A DNA stretch of 64,000 nucleotides, from NCBI RefSeq assembly GCF_000247695.1, contig NW_004624734.1, positions 34,052,963 through 34,116,962 of the forward strand, in the 5' to 3' direction. Under the pieces are notes generated by a model. It ran no database searches. It worked only from the letters and a program-made list of their open reading frames with translations, and had not been told where the DNA came from. Shown here one piece after another: positions 30,290-43,083 of this stretch. Positions within the stretch are counted from its first letter, which is position 1. Each line of letters starts with the position of its first letter. Source of the stretch: Heterocephalus glaber. Lineage: Eukaryota; Chordata; Mammalia; Rodentia; Bathyergidae. A program made the translations under genes and the position numbers.

Positions 30290-32600
30290 AATTCCAAATG
30301 TTAAAAGTTATTCTCTTTTGGCCCAGTTGTTCAAGTAATTTTTAGTATACTAGACTGAAGAAGCTAATTTGGAAGATAAAAATTCTTATATTCTTTTACT
30401 TGAAAGTTTGATTAAAGAACAATTTTGAGCCAAATGAGAAATAAATTAATGACTGCTTAAAGAAAACAATATAGGGAAGACATAAGAATAAGGAAAAGAA
30501 AAGGAAAAGGGAGAGGTTCAGGGAGCAAATCTAGGTGATAGAAAAGAAACTATGAGCTTACAGAAGGGAACAGTGTGCAAACGAAGGATGTTCTACAATT
30601 TCTTATTAAAAATTTATACCAAGAGGGTAAGAATGACTAATGAACTTGCTGCAAAATAAATAAGCAAGTTGGCATACTGTGGAATGAAAATAAGTTATAC
30701 TACTACAGTCTTAAAGAAGAAAAGAAACACATTAATAGACAAATTAATAGACAAATCTAAGAAAGAAAAACTACATTTTGAAAAGTGATTCAAGGGACAC
30801 AAGAGAAAGCTAAAAGTGTGGAGAAAAATCTGGGAGATAGGGAAAAGAAAGGAAAATGTTGAAAGACAAAAACAAGTTCAAAAAAGTCAAATGGAAGTCA
30901 AGAAAGTCTTCAACAAGATGTGAAACAGAAGGAGCCCAAACCCATAGCGCAAAGCAGTGTTTGCGAATGGAAAAGTAGCTCCTTTGATCAGTAATAGTTA
31001 CTCTTAAATCGTAGCCTCTACTCCTCCAGAGTTCATCTTTAAGCCCTTCCAATCTAGAGTGGAGCTAGTGTACGGATAGAAACAAGAGATTTATAATGAA
31101 CAGAGCAGTTCAGATGAGTAGTTTGTCTCATAAAATGTTCCAATAGATTTATATAATGTCTCTTATATACATTAGATAATGTATATAATGGAAATGATGG
31201 TGAGAACTAGCTGGTTAAAAACTAAAACAAACAAACAAACAAAACCAAAAAGCAAACCAAACAACAAAACACCCTCTCTCCTCCCTAGGTGGCTTAAGAA
31301 ATTAACAAGACAATCATTTATGACATGAATTTAATAAAGAAATCTATGTTGCTTTGTGATACCCTGTTTTAGAACAATATTTCAAACACCTCTGGAAGAG
31401 ACAATGGCATAATGAAAGCAATTCAATTCCCTGCAGAGAAGCATTTATCAAGGCTTGCAAATTGCCAACTGTGGTACACCAGTTTTCCCATCTGTGTTAC
31501 AGTTGCTATTTGAACCAGATTTGAGGGAAATCAATTTTAATATCAATAATTATGAGATTTTCTCTATTTTAGTGATCTTGAATATATATATGCTGAAGAA
31601 AATAATTTTTAAAAAACTTTCTTTACTATTTATGTGTACAGTGAATGAGCATCTCTTTTGTACTATGAAACTCATATTTATAATATTTACTTAATAAGAT
31701 TGTTTTGACTCTTCTTCTCACATATGTAAAGAAGTCTGTCTTAAGTTTTATGGTTTGTTGTTTTTTTCTTTGTTACCTGGCTTTACTCAATGGGAAAAAA
31801 TTTCTGAAAACAAAATAAACTGAGATTTTGATCTAATATAAAATTTGTCAGGGATTAAAATGGAGGATTAAATGAATGGCATGATATCAGATTATCTACC
31901 ACTTTATTCTATTGGGTCATGTTATTTTACTACAGTTAATATTTGACTGACTTTATGGTACTGACAAATAATTTCCCTTTCAATTGGAATCAAAACTAAA
32001 ATAACAGGTATAAATAATATATTAAAGTCAATGGAGGAAATGAAAAACATGAGATTTACTGAAAACATAATTATTCATTTACTAATCAAGATTGCTTTGA
32101 AACATCAAGTTATTCATTTCAACATGTGTTTACATGTGTAATATAATTTTTGCTGAAGATCACATTGCCTTTTAAGATACGAAACAGAAAACAAAAGAGG
32201 GAAAAATCACATAATAAATGGTATGGAACAAAAGTGAAAATGCCTTTAAAAAGCTGAGAAATTTTAAGAAACAATTACAATCTTAGATACAGTTAGAGAA
32301 ATCACTTACCTTATGCTTAGGTCATAACAAGAATAGCACAGTGTTTAAAGTCAGCTCTTCATTATGGGAGGTACAATTGAAAGCCATAGGTTATAATAAC
32401 ATGAATTGCTACACAGAAATGAAGACTTTTTCAGCCCAACATGAAAAGCTAACTCTTACGGGAGAACATTTCAACTTATGTTTAATGCAACATAAAGAAT
32501 AACAGAAGGTGTAAACATCAAAACACATCAAAACATATAAATCTCACACCAAAAGGGAGAGACGACCCAATCTCTCAGGACACAGATTTAATGTGACTAT
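30290..32600. other. Unassigned AT-rich sequence
   Basis: No repeat or coding signature recognised. Contains A-rich purine tracts (about 30,484-30,520) and an (AAAC)n stretch (about 31,225-31,270). Confidence 0.4.
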
Positions 32601-32619
32601 CATTTGTGACATATAAGGG

Positions 32620-33030
32620 AAGGCACATCACTCTAATGGTGAAAGATGCATGCATAATGTACCACCATCCATTTACCTCCCCATGTCCCCACCCCACTCA
32701 TCCACACACACAAGCCCATAGGATACAGGGAAAGAATGTAGTGCCAAGCTGTTATGAAGAAAGCAGGACATAAGGAAGCACAGCAGTGATCACGTGATTT
32801 GAGAGGTGTTCTTCCCTTAAACCATCCCATCACCATGCTTATTTTAAAGAAGCCAGGAAAAGATTCCCTCTCAATGCTGCAGTAGCTACGAGCCCCCAGC
32901 TTGAAGCTAATGTGTGGAATTTTGATCACCGTTCCCTGCGATGTCAGGGGCTCTCCAGTGGAAGCCAGATGTGTAACACCAGTTAGTGGGGGGTGCAAAT
33001 GTGTGAATAACAAATATCCTTTTCCTTCTG
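32620..33030 (-). other. 126-codon open frame in GC-richer unique DNA, coding status unsupported
   Basis: The minus strand stays open from 33,013 to 32,633 (126 codons from an ATG), the longest such frame in the window outside the repeats I recognise. I see no domain, signal peptide, or splice or promoter context that would establish a gene. The block is GC-richer than its flanks, which alone lengthens chance frames. Alternatives are a conserved non-coding element, a lncRNA exon or an old unrecognised repeat. Confidence 0.2.
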
Positions 33031-33039
33031 CATTTCACA

Positions 33040-33765
33040 GAAGTAAGGGAGGAGAAACAAAATCACACTCATGTTAAGGATAGGTTCATAACAATATAAG
33101 GATGTATAAATATTAAAATGAAGATTACATTTGATTGCAGGTTAACACAAATCAGGTTTCACAAAAACTGATTCTATTTTGCTGCTCACCAGACTAATTC
33201 ATAGTGTTTATCTTGTAAATGATATACAGTATGGCTTATATGGAAAAATTCTGAAACGTTGGTCAGATGGGGTCAAAATCAAGAAAGAAGGAAGTTACTT
33301 ACTTTGATAGCCATTAAAAAAATCCTATCACTCTATTTTTAGCATAACTTTATTGGCCAGGAATCACATTTTATACTAGAAATAAAGATTCTGCTTACTT
33401 ATGAAATCTGAGAAGTTCTACAGTTTAGAAAGATATCATTTAAACTCTATTTGTTTTATATTGTTAAAAGTAAAAAAAAAGACTACCTATTTAGAATCTG
33501 TAATATTTCCTATGAACTTTACTCTCAACAAAATTTAACATATGCTGCTCCTATCAATAACAAGGTGATATTAACTCATGAGAAGAAATTTCAATTTTGC
33601 TTCTCTGTTACTGATGACAGTAGTTAATACCATCTATTTTAGTATGAGATGAATTTTGATTCCTGTGTGGCATATCAATTTAGTTAGCAGGTTTGTAAGT
33701 ATTCAAAGATCATATACTTATATTACTATTTTTTTCTCTCTCATTTTATTCTTAGCAGGCCAGAT
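33040..33765. other. Unassigned AT-rich sequence
   Basis: No recognisable feature. Confidence 0.4.
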
Positions 33766-33769
33766 TATT

Positions 33770-33860
33770 TTGATATTCCTCATAGCATGACTTTAGTATT
33801 TTGGCTCTTGGTCCTCCTACGATCTCAGTTTTCTCATGAGTAAAACAAGCTTGTTGATTC
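33770..33860 (+). mobile_element. MIR-like SINE fragment
   Basis: TTTTGGCTCTTGGTCCTCCT then CGATCTCAGTTTTCTCATGA and GTAAAACAAG recalls the MIR segment 'cctcagtttcctcatctgtaaaa'. Confidence 0.4.
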
Positions 33861-33864
33861 TTTT

Positions 33865-34165
33865 CTGATCAAAACTCTACTTCTACATTAAGATCTCAGC
33901 TCAGATTGTAGCAGTTGCAAAAAATGCTTTCCAAGTCCCTCAATCAGAAATAATATCTTCTTCATCTAAATTCTTTTTAGGTGTCGAAATGTAATTATCT
34001 ACCATAAAACTCATTCATTCTAAACATACAGTTGGATGACTTTTACTACAATCTAGGTTAAGGTCTCCCCAAATTATTATGACGTTAATTCTCTTTTTAT
34101 CTCCCACTACATCAATTATAATGCTTTGCACAGAGTAAACATTTGCTAAATCTGATTGTCAGTTG
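33865..34165 (+). mobile_element. L2 3'-end fragment, sense
   Basis: TTAAGATCTCAGCTCAGATT at the left and TATAATGCTTTGCACAGAGT plus AAACATTTGCTAAAT at the right correspond to the L2 3' UTR and terminus. Heavily diverged. Confidence 0.5.
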
Positions 34166-34847
34166 ATCTTGCAGTAATTATTGTTCTTTTTGTTCTCAGC
34201 AGACTAACATTTTCTTTTTAGTCTAAGTATGGAGTCATTCCTGTATAAGGTAATGATATTTTGTAAGTTCACAAAGCTGAAAAGCAAGTGTGTTATAGCT
34301 AAGAGATACCTGGATACCCTCCAAAATGATCTTGAGAATTTAGAAAACATATTACTATTGATATTATTTACAGTTAATTAAATAGTGACATGCAGAGTTC
34401 AACAAAGCTTTTCTGTAACTAGGATTAGGCATGCTTAAGAAGATTCCTTACGTTCTAAGAGAGCAGGATGTTCTATTATCTCATATGGTCAGGTCACTGG
34501 AATGGTAGAGATGATAGAGATTTTTGATGAACCATGGTCCTTTTGACTTTTTCTACCTTTTACAACTTATTTAAGAGTAATCTGCTTTGAAAGAACAAAC
34601 TTCTTTGAGTATCATTTATTCATTAAAATAACACTTAAGAGGATAGAGAAAATGGGCCCCACTGGTATTTACTGAGATTACTTGCCTATTTATTCTACTT
34701 AGAACAGAGGAAAGAAAAGACCTGATTTAAGCAACAGTAAGCCAACAATTCTACAGTCTTAGAGTCTTAGGTTCTATTTCTTTTTCTTTTCACTATTACA
34801 GAAAAATAGTGAATTGGTCTAGAAAATCGTTTTTCCATGGTTTCTTT

Positions 34848-34912
34848 TTTTTTTTTTTTGGTATCAGGGATCAAACTCAGGTCCTTGCGCTTGCAAGGCA
34901 GGCGGCGGAACC
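34848..34912 (-). mobile_element. 5'-truncated ID-type SINE, antisense
   Basis: T-run, GGTATCAGGGATCAAACTCA ... AGGCAGGCGGCGGAACC, then an abrupt end. The usual ACTGAGCTAAATCCCCGGCC (the SINE 5' end with the A box) is missing. Target-site duplication TCCATGGTTTCTTT at 34,834-34,847 and 34,913-34,926 shows that the truncation occurred at insertion. Confidence 0.95.
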
Positions 34913-35111
34913 TCCATGGTTTCTTTAATTCATCACTTTATTGAACTCAATAAGAATACAAGTATTTGGCTCACCTGGGCCTGATGATAATTGACTTGTG
35001 TTTAATTAGAATGACAGTATCACAACACAATTCAACAAAAGAACTCAGAGAACTTTGGCTTATTTATAAGAGAGGAAAGATAGTAAAGGGAACATATTTG
35101 AAGTCCAATAG

Positions 35112-35205
35112 TTTCCTCTTTCTATGTGACCTTGGACATAGCATTGTACATTTGGAGCTTTAATTTCCTTATCTATAGAATGGGGAAAACTATATAGAAA
35201 AATGT
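35112..35205 (+). mobile_element. MIR SINE fragment
   Basis: CTATGTGACCTTGGACATAG then AATTTCCTTATCTATAGAAT and GGGGAAAAC match the MIR core and 3' region. Confidence 0.65.
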
Positions 35206-37265
35206 AGATGAAGTTGAATATTATTATAAGTGAAAAGAGCAGTACAAATTTAAATCATTAGTCTTATTCTGATACAGATTTAGAGTCACCTATCTTTTAG
35301 TATATATGTTGCTGAAGTGAGCACTACAGTCACCTATATTTTATATAACTAGACTCTGAGGCATAAGATTAAAATATTTCCTCCAGATCATGGCATGAAC
35401 AACTAACAGACTACTGTATAATTGTCATTTTAAGACTAAAACTTCCAAAAATTGTTGAGTAAAGCCCCAAGATTAGCTCTGCAATGATTAATCTAGTTCT
35501 ACATTATATGACTTTATCTCCTCCATATGGGTCTTAGTATTTCACATGTAAAATAAAGACGTTTCTGGGGTTTAAACTGAAGTCAGTGGGCCCCTTGGAA
35601 GAACTTATGGATCAAAATCAGTTGTCCATTTACTGGAATGGAGAAATAAAATTATAATCTTTATAATCAGTAAACTAATATTTACTATTTCCTTTCCTAG
35701 AAAACGATAATATTAAAAGAACCTTTTACTTCAAGTTATTATAATATTTTAAAGTATTATTTACATAATATAATTTGAAACTATGGAAGTTACTAAACTG
35801 GCTTCTAGAGTTATCAATGCATTTAAACAGATGCATTAAGGCACAATTTGTTTTTTAAAAATATTTTGATCAATATTTCAATTTAATTGTTTTTCTTTGT
35901 AATTCTGTGCATCTTATTCATTTAAAAATATTTTTCTGAAAAGAAGGCTGTAGGCTTTGGCAGAATACCAAATGAGTTCATGGTAAAACAAGGTTAAAAA
36001 CTTCTGGAATAGATAATTTCCAAGCTTTTTTTTATTTGCAGGATTTTGTGGCTCTAAGAAAACATTGCACCTCAATTTGCTGAACTTTATCAAATCATAC
36101 TAAGAAAGGATTCCTCAAGGTTAAAAATTCTGCTCACTTGCTCCTTTCTCATTGGTTTAGATGATTAATTAAATAGAATAATCATTTAAAAGTCATTATA
36201 TTTAAAACCTTCTAACCAAATGTAAACTTATGTAGAAACACTCACACACACACATGCCTTAACTGAGTTTTTTGAAATCTACTTGTTGCTAACAGACAGC
36301 AACAACAGTATTATCTATGTGTAACATAAGCCTTTGAAGGAGAATAGACAATATTTATAAGCAAAACAATTTTATACAGCTTTCTCCAAGGGACCATTCT
36401 TAAGCGTTTTCTCACTGTTAAGTGTCTTTCTATTGTCTTAAACTTCACTGAGCTTTCCTACGTTTTTGGTTAATGTGACAAATTCTTCCTCTTTGTTAAT
36501 GACCTCCTCTAAAGGGCAACATAGCTAGTGAAGTGAATTATAATTACCCCTGAACATCAAAGCTTATTTATGCTTTGTAACTTGATGACTTCCTTACTTG
36601 TACTTGGAAATATTGTAGTACAGTACTATAATACATAATGCAGAACATACCTGAGAATAGAACTGGTTATCAAGGAAATAGGTCATTAGTGGTGAATATT
36701 CTTAATGTGTTTCCGATATAAAGCCTTAATTCTAAACTGAATCATTCTCAATGACTTGCAGAAACAGCAAATCCCAGGCTAGTCTCCCCTTGGAACCAAC
36801 GTTTTTGATTTAGTGTTTGTTCTGAGAACTTTAATGTTGATCATAAGTATGAAGAAAGACACTACCCACTTATATAATGTATTACAAAGCTAAATGAAGT
36901 AATTTTGACTAGTTGGGACTTCAGATCATTCATGACATCATTTCCCAATCTTCAGATGAATAAGTTATTTTATAGAGGGATTTATCTTTATTATAGAAGT
37001 TATCAGGCAGGGATTAGTACAGGTTTTAGGGCACACAATAAAATAGTAATAGATCTTAGCCCTTTTGACTGCCAAACTTAATTATTTGTATGCTAGTAGT
37101 TGACTCTACCTTTCCAACTTACTGAAGGCAATCTAATTAGACTTCCATGAATTTTTATTGCTTCTTTGCTCTTGACTATTTCTTTTAGGAATGAGAACAC
37201 TGACACTTGGAATGTGTGTGTAGGAGTGAAGGAAAACTGGTAAATATACTGAAAAGCATTTGGGG
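35206..37265. other. Unassigned AT-rich sequence
   Basis: No gene or repeat recognised. A short CACACACACA run lies near 36,241-36,253. Confidence 0.4.
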
Positions 37266-37267
37266 GA

Positions 37268-37470
37268 GTAGCCCTCTGGAGCCAGACTGCCTAGATTTGA
37301 ATCTTGGCTCTATAAACTATGTAGCACTGTGTAAGTCATACTCTCTCTAGGTCTTTCTTTCCTTATGTATAGACTGAGTATAATAATAAGACCTATTTAT
37401 ACTCATGGAATAACTATGAACAAAATGTGAGAACATATGTAAAAAATTTGCTTAGAAGAGTCTGTGTTCC
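37268..37470 (+). mobile_element. MIR SINE, sense
   Basis: CTGGAGCCAGACTGCCTAGA, TTTGAATCTTGGCTCT, CTCTCTCTAGGTCTTTCTTT and AATAATAAGACCTATTTATA follow the MIR consensus order through its tRNA-related and core parts. This is the best MIR copy in the window. Confidence 0.85.
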
Positions 37471-38995
37471 AGAGTCAACAGTATGTGAGGGTTTGGTATT
37501 ACCATGTTGTTACTACTGACACTCTTTTGTTTGGATAATATTCTGGATCTGTAATAAAAACATGTGGACTAATTTTTTTGTGATTTTGATAGCTCTTATA
37601 AATAATATCAACTAAGGTTAATTTTATTAAGTATCTTAATAGAAAGTGTTAAAAATACTAACTTTAAGAAATGGAACCTAAAAGATAGTCATTGATAGAA
37701 AAGATATAAATTGCTGAGCATTTGTAATCATTATTCGTTTTCTGGCATGTCTGGAAAAAATTCACATTTATTTTTATTAAGCATAAGTTTTAAAATATTG
37801 AGTTTATAATTGGATTTAATATTTACCTTATTTTTCATTCTTAAACGTCATGTTACATCACTTATTTATTAATAAAAAAGAAATAGTGCTTTTGAGTATA
37901 ATACACTCATAATGTAAGGGAATGGCTGCACTGTTCTTTTTAAATCAAAAGCTGCTACATTTCAGTACTGTTGAAAAGGTTGTGACTTATTTTTCTAAAT
38001 GCTTAACTAGCATGTAAAATGTACACAGGAAGATATACAAAGATACATCTATGTCATATTAGTGGAGTAGCAATGTGTAGGACATTCCTTTGAGAACTAG
38101 AGATAAAAGCTAAGCTCTTGCCTTGCATCACAGCCATGTGTGCCATGTATCATGTTGCTAATCAAGCCTCCCATGATCTTACCAAGTAGTTAAGAAATGC
38201 AGTTTAATATTGGACTTGTATTTACATTATACATATCCTTTCACTTTTTCTGGATATTCAAATTTTGGGCATCTGAGCTAAATCAAATGGAAAGGCTAAA
38301 TCAAACTAATTTACATATTCAGAGAAGGGATCACTGCATTGAAAGTTATTTTTTTTAAAAAAGGGCAAACTCATGACTCACACAAATATAAAATGAACGT
38401 GTGTTAAAGATCTTATCTAAAATATTAATAAATAAGAGAGGAAGATGCTCCATTTGGTTCAAAGGGGAATTGAAAACACACATATACGAGAACACACAAG
38501 AATGATGAAATGAATTTTGCAGAGAAACCAATTACTTTTAGGGCAAAAATCAATTATACTGCTAACTAGACACAATTTACATCTCTATAACACAGGATCA
38601 TTTGTATTGCTATTTGTATACCACAATTTAGAGTTGCACAATAGCACAGAAAATGGGAGGGGAAGAGGTGCCCTAGACTCTTCAGCCAGTAATCATTTTT
38701 GTCTCACACTCTTTCACAATTTTATCTGACACTTTATGGCTTGGAAGCCCCTGTTCATATGTCTGTTAACTGAATTCTAGATGGAGAGTTTTTCTCCTAG
38801 TGTTTACTTTTGGTTTCTAAGATTATATGCATTACCTACTCTAGTCATTTTAAGTGGACTGCAGTTTTTGTTTTTACTGTAATGTTAAAACAGTAGTTTA
38901 TCAATAAAAATGGAATAAATTTATAAAAATACATTACTCATTGAAGTATGACTTAAAATACAACTGCAAAGGTTTAATATATAATTATGTTTGTT
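37471..38995. other. Unassigned AT-rich sequence
   Basis: No recognisable gene or repeat. The 70-codon frame at 38,517-38,729 is probably chance. Confidence 0.4.
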
Positions 38996-39002
38996 TTTTG
39001 TT

Positions 39003-39043
39003 CTTGTGGTTCTGGGGACTGCACCCAGGGCCTTATGTATGCA
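39003..39043 (-). mobile_element. ID SINE 3' fragment, antisense
   Basis: GTGGTTCTGGGGACTGCACC then CAGGGCCTTATGTATGC matches the classic ID element in reverse. Only about half remains. Confidence 0.6.
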
Positions 39044-39054
39044 TAATAATATTA

Positions 39055-39455
39055 CTCATTTAGTGAACAAATACTTCCTGAGCACCTACCCAATCCAGGA
39101 TCTGATCCAGATGCAAGGGGTAAAATATAAACAAGACTGACAGGATCTTACAACCATGGAAGTTACATTCTAATAGGAGTGAACAGCTAATAAGTACTTT
39201 AGTTAAGTATATAAATAAGATAGTTACAGATGGCAATAAGTGCTATAAAGAAAATAAAACTAATGGGATAAAGTGACTACTGATATTAGTATAGCTATAT
39301 AATGGGCAAGGAAGACTTTCCTGAATAAGTAAGGGAAAGAATTCCCAAGGCTGAGGGGACAGCTAATAGTATGCAACGGCTCAAATGCTTTGCTGAGTTT
39401 CTACTTCATAAGATTATTGTGAAATAAACAAATGAATGCAGGTAGAAAATTTGGT
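39055..39455 (-). mobile_element. L2 3'-region fragment, antisense
   Basis: GTGAACAAATACTTCCTGAG, CTGACAGGATCTTACAACCA, TGGAAGTTACATTCTAATAG and GGCAATAAGTGCTATAAAGA read in reverse as the L2 3' UTR and terminus, in the expected order. Confidence 0.7.
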
Positions 39456-39773
39456 TCTGTACTTGATATTTAATAAAAGATAACTATGTTACTGTGATGG
39501 TAACAATGTGGAAAATTATGATTGCTATTATGTGTACGATACTAGCTAAGAAAATACAGGTGCTAGAATTACTGTCTTCAATCTTTCCTTGCCCAGAACT
39601 GTCTACAACCAAATCAAAGGAAATTGTTGTAATTTGTCAAAAGGGCCAAATATTGATAAAGAGTCAAAAGTGTTCAGACTTAGGGTTCTGATAACAGGGA
39701 CAAAAAATGAATTCTGGAAAAAATTTGCTACTTCATAAAATTCAATGAAGGCAACTCTGAAAAAATACATATA

Positions 39774-39856
39774 AGGGTTAGGGGGATAGTTCAGTGGAAC
39801 AGCACTTGCCCAGGATGTGTGAGGCCCTGGGCTTGATCCCCAGCCCTAGAGGGAGT
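39774..39856 (+). mobile_element. Older ID SINE
   Basis: GGGTTAGGGGGATAGTTCAG ... GAGGCCCTGGGCTTGATCCC is a diverged classic ID element without an A tail. Confidence 0.8.
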
Positions 39857-40086
39857 GAACGTATTTTTTTGCTGTTTACTGAAGTTTTACTATAATTAAA
39901 TTTCTGCATACAAACTCTTATGACAGCACATTGTAACTGATCCATGATAGCTATCATACTTATTAGCGTTCTTCAGACAGTTGGATTTGCATTTAGACAT
40001 GGTTAGGTATTTTCAAAATTTATTGAAAATATATCACAGGGGATTCAATAATCACTAAACTAAAAGCTTAATTATACATAATTAAT

Positions 40087-40182
40087 ACTTTTAGAAATAA
40101 TTAATACCCATTCCCCAAATATACTGAGATGCTCTACTTTTAGAATCATTAATACCCATCCCCAAATATACTGAGATGCTGT
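40087..40182. repeat. 49-bp tandem duplication
   Basis: ACTTTTAGAAATAATTAATA ... CTGAGATGCTCT at 40,087 recurs as ACTTTTAGAATCATTAATAC ... CTGAGATGCTGT at 40,136 with only a few differences. It is a local segmental duplication in unique sequence. Confidence 0.92.
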
Positions 40183-40427
40183 GGTTCAGTATTAGTGCTT
40201 TTTGTTTCTTTGAAATTCTCACTTTGTTTAACAATATATTTTTCATATAAATCTATGATGCAGTGGCTTAGTCAGAATCAGAGTAGTCTGGACATCTTAG
40301 CTGCTTCTGGCCAGTTTATATAACAATTCTATGACAAGGAAGATTGAACTTTAATTTCTATAAAATGTGAAATGATCTGAAGAAATTATAAGAAAACACT
40401 TGTTTATGCTAGATGGTTAGCACTTGG

Positions 40428-40520
40428 GGTGCAGCTCAATGGTACAGCTCATGTGCAGCAGGCCCTGGGTTTAATCCCTACCACCACCACCACACACACA
40501 CACACACACACACACACAAA
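40428..40520 (+). mobile_element. Older ID SINE with (CA)n in place of A tail
   Basis: CACTTGGGGTGCAGCTCAAT ... GGCCCTGGGTTTAATCCCTA is followed by (CCA)n and (CA)n (about 40,480-40,520). Microsatellites often grow from SINE tails. Confidence 0.8.
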
Positions 40521-41818
40521 GCATGAAAGTATATTTATAGGAGACTGGCAATATCCATAAATCCTTTAGCTTAAATTTTTCACATCTGGAATTTGAGATC
40601 ATCTAAATATCCTCCTACACTTTTTATTCTAAGAACAAACACTATGCTAATGTGTTCAACACACATTTTAAAAATTACATTTTCATCCATTATTTCTTGA
40701 ACTAAGAATGCTTTTAAATTCTAACCACTGTCCTAGCAGTTTCATCATTGGCAAATTTGTTCTCTCCGTCCTTCTCAGGGTGGTCTGAGACAGCTTTACG
40801 ATAAGTGCCTTACATTGTTCAAGTATGACATGAGGAATACAATCAAGTCAAACTGCAGAAAGTCACTCACCGGTGCTTTCAAATTCTTAATCTTACATGT
40901 CAGCTGTTCTTAAACTTTTCCAAAATTCTCCAATGATAGTTCTTTTTTCTACATAGGTTTCTTTTTCCCTGTTTGGCTTACAGTCCCTATAGAGCTACCT
41001 ACTTTTTCCTTTTCTTTCCTTCAGTTCATCATCCTCATTATTTCTTTCTGTTAAATATTAACAACTACTGACATGGGAGGAATTTAAGGGTTATTTTTAT
41101 TTTCTCTTTGCTTATCTATAATGTTTATGACTATATGAAAACAAAGACAAATGTTACTTAAAGTGAAATAAAAATAGAAACTGCTTTTGAAAATGACAAA
41201 TATTTGATTTAAAAATAAAACATTCAAACCTTTTATTATAATATATACTATCCATTATATTATCTGCTCAAATCAATCTTACTCAACTGTTGATTTAATT
41301 TGGACCATCAACACATGTTTTCTCATTTCTCTCCTGCATAAATAACTGCAATCAGTTGGGATCAGTTCAAAGTATACTTTAAACTGAATGGCTATGAGCT
41401 AATTACCTTGACATATCTGCAAGCATAGGCTCATTTTTTAAAAACTCAACTAAGCTAAAAAAGGTACATAAATCTATTTATAAAGTCTTTTAACAGGGTC
41501 ATTGGATGATTTAGAATTTTTGTAGCTAGAAGTGTTGTAGCTAATTTATTAATACCAGTGTCATTCAGACTCTCTCAGATTCCTGTGATTTGTATGGTTT
41601 AGAATTATGCTTGGTATACTGGAATACTAAACTATGCCCATCCAATTTTGTACCTTTAAAGCAAACTGACATATACAAATTCCTTTTATTGATAATTATT
41701 ATTATTCTCTTTCTCATTAGGTAAAATGAGTTATTACTCTTTGAAAAGGGAAAGAAAAAAGGGAGGGGGCTAAAGATAAAGTTGACCAATGATTCCTAAC
41801 GGAAAAACAATGCGACAA
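40521..41818. other. Unassigned AT-rich sequence
   Basis: No recognised feature. Confidence 0.4.
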
Positions 41819-41820
41819 CA

Positions 41821-41866
<46 letters not shown>
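41819..41866. repeat. (CA)n microsatellite, longest in window
   Basis: An almost pure CA run of ~22-23 units, the most likely polymorphic locus here. The minus-strand frames across it with runs of VCVC are artefacts of the repeat. Confidence 0.97.
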
Positions 41867-41869
41867 AAA

Positions 41870-42495
41870 AAAAGAAAGGAAGAAGAAAGGAAAAGAACAG
41901 AAACACAAGAAAAGTGAAGTATAGGGAACTGTGGTGAGAAAGCTGGTGAATGCAAATGAGGTAAAATAAATAATGGAATGGGGATTCTTATACAGTTTAG
42001 TCTCCTCTTCACACTTATTTTAATCTTTAAAATACAAGGCAGACCTTAAAAATACAAATATCATCTTTGACTTGAAATTGTCACTTAAAGTCAACTAGGT
42101 AGTATTCAAAAGGCATAGCTTGTAAAATTTAAGCAGGTATAAGTGTATAGGAGAAAAGACAGGCATTCTGACATTATGACTAATCTTAAGAGTTGTAGCA
42201 AAATTTCCCTCTGTGGATAGGATGTTTTAAAAAGAAGACAAAGAGATTTCAGATTTAGTTTAAAGCAACGACATAATATGACAATATCCACAAAGATGTA
42301 TGATTCCATAAAGCAAAGACCAATTAGCTAACTCTAGCCAGGGAACATTTCAGACCAGAGCCTTCAAACAGAGCTCAGTTATGTTTAAAAGTTAGGTTTA
42401 AAAGTTAGGTAATTTCCAATGATATGGTAGAGACATAGGAGGACTGAAAGAGTGATACTTACATGGCTAAGAATACAGTACTTTAGAAATGTTAC
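41870..42495. other. Unassigned sequence
   Basis: Nothing recognised except a 13-bp direct repeat GTTTAAAAGTTAG x2 at about 42,383-42,408. Confidence 0.4.
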
Positions 42496-42499
42496 TATC

Positions 42500-42580
42500 A
42501 GGGGTGGAGGCGTAGCTCAGTAGTAGAGTGTATCCTTTGCATGTGTGAGTTCTTGGTTTGATCCTAAGCACCACAAAGGG
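42500..42580 (+). mobile_element. Older ID SINE
   Basis: GGGGTGGAGGCGTAGCTCAG ... GGTTTGATCCTAAGCACC is a diverged classic ID element. Confidence 0.8.
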
Positions 42581-43080
42581 TTAAAAAAAAGTGGCTGTCT
42601 GTAATAGGATAGTAACCTGTAACAATGAAAATAGCTATAGAGATCCTTGCTACATGATAGCAATTGAGGTTGAATAAATAACTCCAATTTGACCTATCCG
42701 TTGAACTCTTGAAATGTTCTACATGTATGTATATCTGATGAGTTGGTGAGGTTTTGGATAAACTGGCTAGGTATAAGTGGAAATGCATTAGTGGAAGTCA
42801 TTTAGTTGACAGCAGGCTTCTGGTTATACAAGATTTTTTTTTTAATTTAAACTTTATCAGCTTACATATTCAAGGTTGGAGTACCTGATAGGTGTATAGT
42901 TCAATTACTATTATATTAATTTTCTTTGGTAAAATTCTGATATAAATTAAACAACACTTGGTGGCTCACAGCCCTGAGGATGATGTAAGAATGTAAAGAT
43001 TAAATGCTCAATTTCAGCACTATTTACTTGCTTCTCATCTTTTCAAGAGGAAACCATAATGTGAAAGAAAAAAAAGGAAG
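42581..43080. other. Unassigned AT-rich sequence
   Basis: No recognised feature. Confidence 0.4.
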
Positions 43081-43083
43081 TCT

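Noticed and set aside
41717..42012. Frames encoding VCVCVC runs
   Set aside because: They are translations of the (CA)n microsatellite.
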